Numbered from the stretch's first letter, positions 1 to 7,875 are shown. The stretch: DNA of 59,473 nt from an uncultured Spartobacteria bacterium (GCA_903882875.1 CAIRYQ010000005.1:1-59473), one strand, 5' to 3'. Numbers and translations are program-made. The notes: generated from the letters alone by a model not told the origin.

Positions 1-66
1 CGATCTCACCCGTCGTTGAAGTTCCATGCGTTCGGTATCAGTAAGAATCAATGGTTGAATGGCCAT
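1..66 (-). CDS. IS630-like transposase, N-terminal 22 codons (partial)
   Basis: On the minus strand an ATG at 66-64 opens a frame whose start, including ILTDTERMELQRRVRS, resembles the N-terminal helix-turn-helix region of IS630-family transposases (typically 'LTxxERxxLxxxVRSR'). It runs off the window, so the DDE catalytic domain cannot be seen. The second copy at 59385-59473 gives seven more residues and is otherwise identical. Confidence 0.65.
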   Translation of the reverse strand, partial: MAIQPLILTDTERMELQRRVRS

Positions 67-113
67 TCGCCAATCTTATCTCATGTGTGGCCGAAGTCAA
101 TGTTACGTTGCAC
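1..113 (-). mobile_element. IS630-like insertion sequence, 5' end only (left copy)
   Basis: These bases are the exact reverse complement of 59338-59450. The shared block ends at 113 directly beside a TA (114-115), the target dinucleotide of the IS630/Tc1/mariner superfamily. The inner end of the element reads GTGCAACGTAACATTGAC on the minus strand. The rest of the element lies outside the window. Two copies facing outwards with different inner flanks indicate two separate insertions rather than one circularised copy. Family assignment rests on the TA target and the transposase N-terminus. Confidence 0.75.
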
Positions 114-115
114 TA

Positions 116-295
116 GGACCAGGCACCCTAGGGCTGTTGGAGGTATTCGCAGCTAACCAGAATTCGAACAATATGCTTACTTGGCTCAAAATGAATTCAG
201 GTCATGCATGCACCATTTTGAATCTACCGAATGCAAGTCCTGTCCTAAAGAATATAATAAAGGAACTCATGAGCAAGCACCCTGAACTGCGATGA
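116..295 (+). pseudogene. C-terminal fragment of a gene cut by the left IS copy
   Basis: Immediately inside the IS boundary a frame runs about 60 codons to a TGA and reads like genuine coding sequence (for example LLEVFAANQNSNNMLTWLK and LKNIIKELMSKHPELR). It enters from the IS with no start of its own, so the original N-terminus is missing. It is clearly more AT-rich than the rest of the window, which suggests a recently acquired gene. I do not recognise the family. Confidence 0.45.
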
Positions 296-702
296 AGCGC
301 CTATTATTAAAATGAAGCGGTAGCACATTTTCAGTTGCCTGACTTTTTTCCTGAGTCTGTCGGTGGTTAGTCACACGCTGTGGCCCTAGGGCGAGCGGGA
401 GTCGAGTTGTAGAATATAGGGCGGAGCCTGCAACGATGCCGCTTTCCTCAATCCTCGTCGCTGTCCCTCAGTCGCTGGGGACGCACACCTAAGCAAAGCG
501 AAAGGTGTCATCATGAGCAGCGAAGCCCGAACCCGGTGGTTGATGTGCCGCATGAATCATGACCGGCGCTGCGACGGGCGGGATTTGTGCATGGTGGGGA
601 GGCTGGATTGTGGGAAGTTTGAATCGTCTGAGCTTCGCGAAGCGGTTCAATCTTCGCGGCGGGTCTTCGGTGGACAGGCGCAAAGTCTTCACCGTTTGCA
701 GA
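296..702. other. Intergenic stretch with no convincing gene
   Basis: Several overlapping frames are open on both strands between about 490 and 850, but none has a clear ribosome binding site, domain or plausible composition. The openness looks like a by-product of high GC. No tRNA, terminator or riboswitch fold was recognised. Confidence 0.5.
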
Positions 703-850
703 GGGACGAGGGACAGACTGATAGTCGTGGTCGTTCAGGGCAACAGACAAGACCAGTGCCACGCTTCAGCGTGCAGTACCGCGCGACGGCAGCTTGCGCG
801 CGAATCCGGCATCCGCGCCCACTCTCCCATCCAGCAGCCTTTGCGAGCTG
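703..850 (+). repeat. Dispersed intergenic repeat, copy A
   Basis: About 150 bp that recur in direct orientation at 1523-1671. Shared landmarks in order are GAGGGACGAGGGACAGA, CCACGCTTCAGCGTGCA (itself palindromic, GCTTCAGCGTGC), GCGAATCCGGCATCCGCGC and a CCCATCCxGCAGCC end. The copies differ by substitutions and small indels. Together they bracket the first 21-bp array. No protein is encoded convincingly. Confidence 0.7.
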
Positions 851-1070
851 AGGCCCGTGACTGCTTTGCAACGCACATCGCGCCCTTGCACTTCGGCGGG
901 CTGCCCTCGCCCTCTGAGGTGGGTGGCGAAGCCGCGGCGGGGTTTGGCGTAAGAATGGAACTGGCCGCCCGAGCACCCGCGTCGCTGCGCTCCTTCCAAA
1001 AGCACCGGAGGGCCGGCGCACTCCAAAAAGGGCCGCTTTTGACCGCTTTTCACGCCTTCCGAAGCCCGGA

Positions 1071-1511
1071 GTATCCCTGCGGCGAGTCGGCGTATCCCTC
1101 CGAGGAGTCAAAGTATCCATGCAAAAGGTCGCCGCATGGATCCGATGGCTTCGCGCAGGCCTACTTTGGACGTTCGCAGGCCTACCGCTGGCTTGCGGAA
1201 GCCTCCGCAAAGCTCACGTAGCCCTCCGCGAAGCTCGCGCATGGCTGCGCAACCCGCGCGCAGGCCTACTTTTTCCAAAAGGAGGAATGCGCCGACTCGC
1301 CGGAGGGCCGCCGCAGGGATACGCCGAGTCATCGGAGGAATACGGCTGCTCATCGGAGGGACACGATGGGTCGTCGTAAGGATGCGCAAGTCTCTGGAAG
1401 GGATGCGCGGGCCATTGGAACGGAAGAGGCAGGGTCGCGTTCACCGACTTTGCCCTTCCGTTCATCAAATTTGGCTGTGCGTTCATCAACGCGAGGTTTC
1501 CGTTCACCGAC
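1071..1511. repeat. Degenerate 21-bp tandem array 1 (about 21 units)
   Basis: Written in lines of 21 starting at 1071, the sequence aligns into columns with no indels for 441 bp. Examples are the unit starts GTATCCCTGC (1071), GTATCCCTCC (1092), GTATCCATGC (1113), GCAGGCCTAC (1155, 1176 and 1260), and a 3' sub-family with CGTTCATCA or CGTTCACCG (1449, 1470, 1491). Neighbouring units are most alike, so several sub-families succeed each other. Because 21 is seven codons, several frames stay open and read as heptads, for example RRPTLDV then RRPTAGL on the plus strand and KVGERKP then RVDERTA on the minus strand. No start or RBS marks a gene. Confidence 0.8.
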
Positions 1512-1522
1512 TTTGGAGGAAC

Positions 1523-1671
1523 GAGGGGACGAGGGACAGATAGTCCTGAACATTCAAAGCGGCAGACCAAAGCAGTCCCACGCTTCAGCGTGCAAAGCCG
1601 CGCGGCGGCAGCCTGCGGGCGAATCCGGCATCCGCGCGCACTTTCCCATCCGGCAGCCCGGAGGGCTGAAG
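1523..1671 (+). repeat. Dispersed intergenic repeat, copy B
   Basis: Second copy of the repeat at 703-850, in the same orientation and on the other side of the 21-bp array. It keeps GAGGGACAGA, CCCACGCTTCAGCGTGCAAA and GAATCCGGCATCCGCGC in the same order. Copy B then runs on into the hairpin cluster at 1680-1890. Confidence 0.7.
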
Positions 1672-1679
1672 GGAATGTA

Positions 1680-1890
1680 GCCGGTGCGTGGAGCCCGCCG
1701 GAGGCGGGCGGAACCACCGGATCCCCGTCCCCACGGCGATGCGCCCCGGAGGGGGCGCGGGGAAATGTCCGCGTCCCCTGTTTGCACCCGGTTCCAGCGC
1801 CCCATCCGGGGCGCATGACACTCTTCTACGTTCTCCGGTGGTTCCGCTACGCTCCACCACCGGCTACATTCCATTGTCCCTCCGGGACAC
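1680..1890. repeat. Cluster of short CCGGAG-type palindromes
   Basis: At least four short hairpins lie close together: GCCCGCCGGAGGCGGGC (1693-1709), GCGCCCCGGAGGGGGCGC (1741-1758), GCGCCCCATCCGGGGCGC (1797-1814) and GTCCCTCCGGGAC (1876-1888). The arms differ but the centres are TCC/GGA-like, as in intergenic hairpin families I associate with planctomycete and verrucomicrobial genomes. The surrounding text (GGTGGTTCCGCTACGCTCC) also looks repetitive. No CDS is supported here. Confidence 0.6.
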
Positions 1891-2106
1891 AACCAACGAC
1901 GACGTGCGCGCGCCTGACAGCGTGGTGAAGGACAGCGGGAGGCAGGGCAGCCTCGGGATTTAGGGACGGGAGGAGCGGCTTCATTCCGGCAAGCCCGAAG
2001 GCCCGGCGGGTGTCTTCGGAATTCTTCCCAGCCTGGCTTTGTCCGTAACCCGTACAGGCACAGGCGCTGTGGTCGTCCGGCTGCGGGGGTGGAAGGTTTG
2101 GTGGAA

Positions 2107-2379
2107 AAGCCGCCATCGTCTCCCCGAAACCCGCCGCCCTCTGCGGCAAACCCTTCCAGAAGCGCAGCAGACCTTTGTAGAAACGCGGCGTTTCCATCCA
2201 GAAGCCGAATGGAACTTGTCCACTCTCAACGCGTTGTTGGATGCCTTTGTCGTGTTGTTGGATGCTTCCGCGGCGTTGTTAAATGTTTCTGCGGCGTTGT
2301 TGAGTGCCTTTGCCACATTGCTGGATGCTCCTGCGGCGTTGTTGCGTGTTTCTGGAGCATTGCTTTCCCGTCATTGGCA
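2107..2379. repeat. Degenerate 21-bp tandem array 2 (about 13 units)
   Basis: Seven clear units start at 2233, 2254, 2275, 2296, 2317, 2338 and 2359, each beginning GTTGTTG or ATTGCT and continuing with a GATGCxTxTGCGGC-like body. About six weaker units in the same 21-bp phase precede them from 2107 (for example AACCCTTCCAGAAGCGCAGC at 2149). One plus frame reads LLDAFVV, LLDASAA, LLNVSAA, LLSAFAT, LLDAPAA, LLRVSGA, and the opposite strand reads NNAAETF-like heptads. No RBS or matching gene start was found. It shares the period of array 1 but not its consensus. Confidence 0.8.
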
Positions 2380-2594
2380 ATCGCCCCGCATCCGCGCGGA
2401 CATGAAGGCCGCGTTTTTCCCGGCAAATGAAATCGGATTGGACAGGCGTCTTTCCTAGGAACCATGACGGATGCACGAAAACCTGTCGGGCATTCATTCC
2501 ATGCCTAACGGACGGGCATGTCCATGAACGCGGACGCGGGTGCGACGGGCACGTCCCGCTTGCCTGAACACCCGCCTGTGCGCACCCTTCCGAC

Positions 2595-3014
2595 GTGAAA
2601 TCCTTCCGCAAAGAACTCTGGTTCGAGCTGCCTTCGCGCCGCGGCTTCGTGAACATCACACCGCAGGTGGAGGCCGCGTTACGCGAGAGCGGGATCCGCG
2701 AGGGGCTTTGCCTCGTGAATGCGATGCACATTTCCGCGAGCGTGTTCATCAATGACGACGAGCGCGGACTGCACGGGGACTTCGAGATGTGGCTGGAGAA
2801 GCTCGCGCCGGAAAAGCCGCACGCGCAATACCGCCACAACGACACCGGCGAGGACAACGCAGACGCACACCTCAAGCGCACGATCATGGGCCGCGACGTG
2901 ACCGTCGCCGTGACCGCTGGCAAACTCGACTTCGGCACGTGGGAGCAGATTTTCTACGGGGAGTTCGACGGCCGGCGGCGCAAGCGCGCGCTGATCAAAA
3001 TCATCGGGGAGTGA
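2595..3014 (+). CDS. YjbQ/UPF0047 family protein
   Basis: A 139-residue protein of the UPF0047 (YjbQ) family, whose members average 130-140 residues. The family signature fills the second half: [20 protein letters not shown] (about 80-99), then [16 protein letters not shown] and a [10 protein letters not shown] terminus. YjbQ has been reported to have weak thiamine-phosphate synthase activity, but its physiological role is unclear. The conserved His and Asp residues form the presumed metal-binding trimer site. The start is GTG at 2595. It stands alone after the repeat island. Family confidence is high; function is open. Confidence 0.92.
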   Translation: MKSFRKELWFELPSRRGFVNITPQVEAALRESGIREGLCLVNAMHISASVFINDDERGLHGDFEMWLEKLAPEKPHAQYRHNDTGEDNADAHLKRTIMGRDVTVAVTAGKLDFGTWEQIFYGEFDGRRRKRALIKIIGE

Positions 3015-3215
3015 CGACGCGTTTGTGAAGGCGCAGTCCATTTCGAATTCGCCAGACTCGCCCACGAGTTTGCCACGCCTGATGCGGGCATCACCCTTTC
3101 GCTCGAAGTCCCGCACGAAGGCCGCATCCTGCAAACCCGCGACGGCATTTACGACCATGCCTGCCTCATCGGGCGCAAGGACCGCGCGCCACGGGCAACT
3201 CGCCGCCCGAGGTGA
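3015..3215 (+). pseudogene. Possible coding remnant directly after yjbQ-like gene
   Basis: In the same frame, directly after the TGA of the preceding gene, 66 more codons stay open and read like protein (FEFARLAHEFATPDAGITLS, then LEVPHEGRILQTRDGIYDHA) before a TGA at 3213. There is no start codon or RBS of its own. It could be the tail of a decayed neighbour. I do not recognise the family, and an open GC-rich frame by chance is not excluded. Confidence 0.25.
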
Positions 3216-3295
3216 GAAGCGGCGCGCACCGTTGAAAGGACTTTCAATCATCGGTTGCCCTGGGCAGCCGCCGCAGCCATGAACGGCATCCGATC

Positions 3296-4225
3296 ATGAT
3301 ACTCCGCTTCCTCCTCGCACTCACTGCATTCTCAGCCAGCTTCGCCAGCGCGCAGGAGAAGCCTGCCCCGCCAGCCAAGGCCGCGCCTCCATCGCCCGTG
3401 CCGACCCATGCGGACATATCATTCGGCCCGCATCCGCATCAGCTCATTGACATCTATCTGCCGAAGAAGGGCGAGGCCCCGTTCCCCGTGCTGCTTTGGT
3501 TTGGCGGCATCTGGAAGGCGGCGAAGCATCCGGCGAATCTCGGCTTCTTCGACTCGAAGGGCATCGCCGTCATCGCGGTGGAGACGCGCACGATGGAGGA
3601 CGCGACGGCGGCGAAGGAACCGGAGCCGGCCTCGTATGTGCAGAGCGACGCGGCGCGCGCGGTGCAGTTCGTGCGGCACCATGCGGCGAAGTGGAACCTC
3701 GATCCGAAGCGCATCGCCGTCGGCGGCGGCTCGCAGGGCGCGCAGCCCGCGCTGTTCGTCGGCTGCTCGCGCGATCGCGCGAATGCGGCGGCGTCCGATC
3801 CCGTCGAGCGCGAGTCGTCGCTCGTAACTTGCGTCGCCGCATACCGCTGCCAGCCGACTTTCGATCCCGTGCGGATGCAGGAGTGGGTGCCCGGCGTGAA
3901 ATGGGGCGCACCCGCGCTCGGGGTCTCATTCGAAGAATCGCTGAAGCGCCGCGCCGAACTGCTGCCGATTTTGAAAAAATGGTCGCCCGACTACCTGCTG
4001 CACAAGGACGCCGCGCCGATGTTCTTCGAGAACGAATGGGGGCAGGTGAAGCCGGACGACATCACCCAGGCCAACTACGACGTGCACTGCCCGCGATGGG
4101 CGCTCGGCTTTCAAAAGTTCGCGCTCGCCGCGGGCGCAAAGTGCTTCGTGAAATTCCCCGATCATCCCGCCGACGATCCGGCGAAAGACATCTGGGACTT
4201 CGTCGCGAGACGCCTCCGCTTTTAA
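3296..4225 (+). CDS. Secreted alpha/beta hydrolase (BD-FAE / dienelactone-hydrolase-like)
   Basis: 309 residues. A signal peptide (MILRFLLALTAFSASFASAQ) is followed by a Pro/Ala linker, then the fold start LIDIYLPKKGEAPFPVLLWF with a GG oxyanion-hole pair. The nucleophile elbow is GGGSQG at about 142-147. Candidates for the acid and histidine are in KDAAPMFFEN (about 239) and FPDHPADD near the C-terminus. The arrangement fits secreted esterase-like alpha/beta hydrolases related to acetylxylan esterases and BD-FAE enzymes that trim plant polysaccharide esters. The substrate cannot be read from sequence. Confidence 0.8.
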   Translation: MILRFLLALTAFSASFASAQEKPAPPAKAAPPSPVPTHADISFGPHPHQLIDIYLPKKGEAPFPVLLWFGGIWKAAKHPANLGFFDSKGIAVIAVETRTMEDATAAKEPEPASYVQSDAARAVQFVRHHAAKWNLDPKRIAVGGGSQGAQPALFVGCSRDRANAAASDPVERESSLVTCVAAYRCQPTFDPVRMQEWVPGVKWGAPALGVSFEESLKRRAELLPILKKWSPDYLLHKDAAPMFFENEWGQVKPDDITQANYDVHCPRWALGFQKFALAAGAKCFVKFPDHPADDPAKDIWDFVARRLRF

Positions 4226-4289
4226 CCTGTTTGCGCACGCTGGAAAAACAGGACACCGGCGTCCTGCCAGCGGGGCAGACAGCAGTGCT

Positions 4290-5045
4290 TCAATTCCGCT
4301 TCACGAATTTCGGCGGCAGCTTCGTCCGGTTTGCCGTCGGCAGCATGAAGAGGATCACCACCACGATCAGCCCCACCACAATCCCGATCCACACCCACGG
4401 ATTCTGGAGCAGCGTGTTCTCGTTCACGATCGAATTCGACACCGAGCCCAGCCCCGGCGCGAGTGCCGCCCTTGTCGGCGCGGGCGGCTCCGGAGTTTGC
4501 GGCACCTTGTCCCCAATCACCTTCGCGACCGGCACGGCATCGGGCAAAGGCGGGAGCCCCTTGCGCTCGCGGTCCAGTTGCTCGCGCAGCTTCGCCGCCT
4601 CCGCGGCCTGCTGCTCCGCCGTCTTCGCGATCTCGGACTCGAACGCCGCGTTCTCGACCTTGCGCTTCGCCTTTTCCTCTGCGGCGATCCGATCCTCCTC
4701 GGCCTTCTTCTTCGCCGCCGCCTCCATCGCCGCGCGCTTCGGCGCTTCGTCGGCCTCCTTTTCGGCGTCGGCGATTCGCTTCATTTCCGCCTCCTTCGCG
4801 GCCTTGCGAGCGGCGGACTTTTCCGCGGACCACCCATACTGCGCCTGCAACGCGGGCGGGAGAAAATCAAAGTCAATCAGCGCGGTGCCCTCGCTGTGCG
4901 TGACGCTCACGGCCTCGCCCACGACCTTCTTCACCACCACGTCCTTGAAGGTTCCATCCGGCGTGGTGATGTCCAGGGCGCTGCCGGCGGCAGTGAAAAT
5001 GATGAGCAGCAAAAAAGTGAGGAGGGGCGCTTTCATGGCGGACAA
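4290..5045 (-). CDS. Membrane-anchored coiled-coil protein, exported
   Basis: 251 residues. An N-terminal hydrophobic signal (TFLLLIIFTAAGSALDITTP) is followed by a small beta-rich segment (FKDVVVKKVVGEAVSVTHSE). A long charged Ala/Glu/Lys helix runs from about 85 to 175 and looks like a coiled coil, then a Pro-rich linker. One transmembrane helix (WVWIGIVVGLIVVVILFML) precedes a short basic tail. The N-terminal segment resembles small SHD1-like domains seen in PVC exported proteins, but this is weak. Function unknown. It is divergent from lipA, with 92 bp between the starts. Confidence 0.75.
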   Translation of the reverse strand: MSAMKAPLLTFLLLIIFTAAGSALDITTPDGTFKDVVVKKVVGEAVSVTHSEGTALIDFDFLPPALQAQYGWSAEKSAARKAAKEAEMKRIADAEKEADEAPKRAAMEAAAKKKAEEDRIAAEEKAKRKVENAAFESEIAKTAEQQAAEAAKLREQLDRERKGLPPLPDAVPVAKVIGDKVPQTPEPPAPTRAALAPGLGSVSNSIVNENTLLQNPWVWIGIVVGLIVVVILFMLPTANRTKLPPKFVKRN

Positions 5046-5137
5046 AATACAAATGCCTGGAACGAAAGCACACGCATTTTTTGGCTGAATCGCAACCGCG
5101 GTTGATTTCCCCGCGCACGCCCCTACTCTGCGCGCCG

Positions 5138-6037
5138 ATGTCGTGCTCCAAGATCGATCCCGCGCTCCATCAGGCCCGCAAGCCTGACTGGATCAAAGTG
5201 CGCCTGCCGAACAACCCGGTCTTCTTTTCCACGAAGGCGCTCATCACCGATCTGCGCCTGAACACCGTCTGCGAAAGCGCGCAGTGCCCGAACCGCTGGG
5301 AATGCTGGAGCAGCGGCACCGCCACTTTCATGATCGCCGGCGACCGCTGCACGCGCGCGTGCGGATTCTGCGCGGTCACGACGGCAAAGCCGTTCGCCCT
5401 CGAAGACGACGAACCGCAGCGCGTGGCCGAGGCGATCCTGCGCATGAAGCTCAAGCACGTCGTCATCACCGCCGTCGCGCGCGATGATTTGAAGGACGGC
5501 GGCGCGCTGCATTTTGCAAAGACGATCGAGGCCGTCCGCGCGGCGAACCCGCAGATCGTCATCGAGGTGCTGGTGCCGGATTTTCACGCGAAGGAGGAAT
5601 GCCTGTCGCTCGTCGCAGCCGCACGCCCGCACATTTTCAACCACAACATCGAGACCGTCGAGCGTCTCACGCCGATGGTCCGCTCGCGCGCAAAGTACGC
5701 CGTGAGCATGCGCGTGCTCCGCTGGATGAAAACGCACGCGCCGGAAATCGTGACCAAGAGCGGCCTCATGCTCGGCCTCGGCGAGACGGAGCCGGAGATT
5801 TTCCAGACGATGGACGATCTGCGCGAGCACGGCGTGCAACTCCTCACCATCGGGCAATACCTGCGCCCGAGCGCACAGCACCTGCCCGTGCTCGAATACG
5901 TCCACCCGGACACGTTCAAGCTCTACGAGCGCATCGCGTATGACAAAGGATTCGAGTTCGTCGCGAGCGGTCCGCTGGTGCGCAGCTCGTACCACGCCGC
6001 CGACTACGACCCGCGCACTCGCCACAACTTGAAGTAG
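5138..6037 (+). CDS. lipA: Lipoyl synthase
   Basis: A radical SAM enzyme that inserts two sulfurs at C6 and C8 of protein-bound octanoyl groups to make the lipoyl cofactor of 2-oxoacid dehydrogenases and the glycine cleavage system. Both [4Fe-4S] motifs are intact: the auxiliary cluster Cys45-x4-Cys50-x5-Cys56 (CESAQCPNRWEC) and the radical SAM cluster CTRACGFC (71-78). LIKE-family landmarks such as GLMLGLGE, TIGQYLRPS and SGPLVRSSYHA follow. Length 299 is typical. ATG 5138 is preferred over an in-frame ATG 57 bp upstream because family proteins start here. No lipB or lipoate ligase is adjacent. Confidence 0.96.
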   Translation: MSCSKIDPALHQARKPDWIKVRLPNNPVFFSTKALITDLRLNTVCESAQCPNRWECWSSGTATFMIAGDRCTRACGFCAVTTAKPFALEDDEPQRVAEAILRMKLKHVVITAVARDDLKDGGALHFAKTIEAVRAANPQIVIEVLVPDFHAKEECLSLVAAARPHIFNHNIETVERLTPMVRSRAKYAVSMRVLRWMKTHAPEIVTKSGLMLGLGETEPEIFQTMDDLREHGVQLLTIGQYLRPSAQHLPVLEYVHPDTFKLYERIAYDKGFEFVASGPLVRSSYHAADYDPRTRHNLK

Positions 6038-6067
6038 CACGGCGCGCAGCCTGCTATTCCACGCCGC

Positions 6068-6775
6068 ATGACAGCCCAGCCCACTGCCACCCGCGCCAAC
6101 GTCGCCGCGCTCATCCCCTGCTATTTCGAGGAAAAGAAAATCCGCGAAGTCGCGACCGCGGCAAAGGCACAACTCGATCTCGTCCTCGTCGTGGACGACG
6201 GATCAACGGATCGCACGAGCGACGAAGCGCGCGCCGCGGGTGTCGAAGTGATCAGGCACGAGAAGAACGCCGGCAAAGGCGCCGCGATCAAAACCGGGCT
6301 GCGCGCGCTGCTCGATCGTCCGGGCTTCGAGTTCATTCTCATCCTCGACGGCGACGGCCAGCATCTCCCCGGCGAGATCCCAAACTTCATCGCCGAAGCC
6401 AACGCGACCGGTGCCGCGATGGTCGTCGGCAACCGCATGGGCGACGTGCGCGACATGCCTTTCGTCCGCCGCTGCACGAACCGCTACATGAGCTGGACGA
6501 TCAGCCGCGTCATCGGCCAGCGCGTGCCGGATTCGCAATGCGGCTTCCGCATGTTCCACCGATCACTCGCGGCGGAGCTGCTCGCGATGGAAAGCAGCAG
6601 CTTCGATTTCGAGACCGAGATGCTCGCGCTCACCGCTCGCCGCGGCTGCAAGATCGGCGCGGCACGCGTGAGCACGATCTACGGCGACGAAGTGAGCAAG
6701 ATTCACCCGATCCGCGACACGCTGAAGTTTTTCAAACTCCTCAAGCGCCTCAAGCGCGAGATTGCAAAAAAGTAG
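6068..6775 (+). CDS. Glycosyltransferase family 2, polyprenyl-phosphate-sugar synthase-like
   Basis: 235 residues with a GT-A fold of the DPM1-like group: VDDGSTD (42-48) for nucleotide-sugar binding, DGDGQH (94-99) as the DxD metal site, and SQCGFRMF further on. There is no C-terminal membrane segment, so it is probably a soluble or peripheral enzyme. Such enzymes move a sugar from a nucleotide donor to polyprenyl phosphate for envelope glycans. It lies 30 bp after lipA on the same strand and may be cotranscribed. Donor and acceptor are unknown. Confidence 0.88.
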   Translation: MTAQPTATRANVAALIPCYFEEKKIREVATAAKAQLDLVLVVDDGSTDRTSDEARAAGVEVIRHEKNAGKGAAIKTGLRALLDRPGFEFILILDGDGQHLPGEIPNFIAEANATGAAMVVGNRMGDVRDMPFVRRCTNRYMSWTISRVIGQRVPDSQCGFRMFHRSLAAELLAMESSSFDFETEMLALTARRGCKIGAARVSTIYGDEVSKIHPIRDTLKFFKLLKRLKREIAKK

Positions 6776-6924
6776 CCGACGACGGCGGGAGGCGAGCTGG
6801 CATTCACAATGACGGATGATCCAACAATTGTGCCCCCGTCACCTGTCACTCGTTAACGCCGGGGCTTGGCAACCCCGACATCCGGCTCGCGCATTTCGAT
6901 CAGCCCGCCTCCTGCCGTCGGCGG

Positions 6925-7875
6925 CTACGGATGAAAGCCTGCCCGCAACCACGCCGCGGCGATCAGTCCCGCAGTCACCGTTCCGCATACAATCTGCACC
7001 CACCCGCGCGCTCCGCGCCGCATTCCCGCTGCGAAAAAAGCCGCTCCGCAGAGCACTCCCGCGATGAGACCGAAAAGGTGCGCCATCAAATCGACATTCC
7101 CCGCGTCCATGATCGGAGCGCCGTCGTGATTTGTCCCGGCACCGCCGTAGAGCGCGAGGAATGCCAGCCCCGCGCCGACCGGCACGAGCAACTGCCAGCC
7201 CGTGCGCGTCGCGCGATGCGTGAGCCGCGCCGCGAGTTCGCCACCTGCGAGCAGGCCGAGGCTCGCGAAGAGCGCCGTCGAGGAGCCTAGGCTCGCGTGC
7301 GGTTTCGCGGCGTGTGCCAATGCGTTCAGCAGATTCCCCAACGCGCCGCCGAACACCGTGCCAAGCAGTCCCGCACCGACGCCGAAACGTGAAAAGACAA
7401 ACGCAAACGCGAACACCGCGAGGCCGAGATTCGACACGAGATGCTCGACGCCACCGTGCAGCGTGAGCGCCGTGAAACAGCGCCACCATTCACCGTGCAA
7501 AATCAGCGCATCCACCGCGACCCCGCGTTCGATCAGCGCTGGACTCGCAGCAGCCTGCATCCGGTAAAAGACCACCATCGCGGCGAGCATGGCCAGCAGC
7601 GCGAACTTCGGGATCACCAGCGGCTCCGGCTTCTGCACGGGCACGCGCGCATGCTCCTCCGCCTCAAATTCCGCCAGCGCCGCCGCCGCATGCTCGCGCG
7701 CACTTTCCTCGACAAACAGCACCCACTCGCCCTTCTCGCGTTCGATCCAATACGGCAGATCCATCGCGGCGATCACGAGCCCGCGTTCGCGCGCCGCCTT
7801 CAGCCTGCGAAAATGCCCGACCGCCGCGCGCGGCGCGGATGCTTCTGCATCGTCGTGTTCGTCAGGCATCATCAT
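6925..7875 (-). CDS. Rhomboid family intramembrane serine protease
   Basis: 316 residues. A soluble N-terminal part (about 1-85, containing PYWIEREKGEWVLFVEE) resembles cytoplasmic domains of GlpG-like rhomboids and precedes six predicted membrane helices. The loop His145 and Asn149 (EHLVSNL), the catalytic Ser199 in GSST and His266 in LMAHLFG match the rhomboid Ser-His dyad. The usual GxSG is GSST here, a conservative departure. It acts in the inner membrane, cleaving transmembrane substrates that cannot be predicted. It is divergent from the helicase gene. Confidence 0.85.
   Translation of the reverse strand: MMMPDEHDDAEASAPRAAVGHFRRLKAARERGLVIAAMDLPYWIEREKGEWVLFVEESAREHAAAALAEFEAEEHARVPVQKPEPLVIPKFALLAMLAAMVVFYRMQAAASPALIERGVAVDALILHGEWWRCFTALTLHGGVEHLVSNLGLAVFAFAFVFSRFGVGAGLLGTVFGGALGNLLNALAHAAKPHASLGSSTALFASLGLLAGGELAARLTHRATRTGWQLLVPVGAGLAFLALYGGAGTNHDGAPIMDAGNVDLMAHLFGLIAGVLCGAAFFAAGMRRGARGWVQIVCGTVTAGLIAAAWLRAGFHP

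Noticed and set aside
48-295. 78-codon frame from ATG 59 as an intact small gene
   Set aside because: Its first 19 codons lie in the IS end and its remaining codons in the interrupted gene, so the frame is a chance fusion across the insertion junction.
1136-1543. Real coding genes over the 21-bp arrays (several frames open on both strands)
   Set aside because: A repeat length divisible by three keeps frames open automatically. Starts fall inside the arrays, no RBS fits, and every frame looks equally repetitive.
1071-2379. CRISPR array
   Set aside because: The units are contiguous 21-mers with gradual divergence. There are no constant repeats separated by unique spacers, and no cas gene is in the window.
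3496-5088. 530-codon plus-strand frame spanning the hydrolase and the coiled-coil gene
   Set aside because: It is out of frame with the hydrolase and antisense to the coiled-coil protein, both of which have signal peptides and sensible composition.
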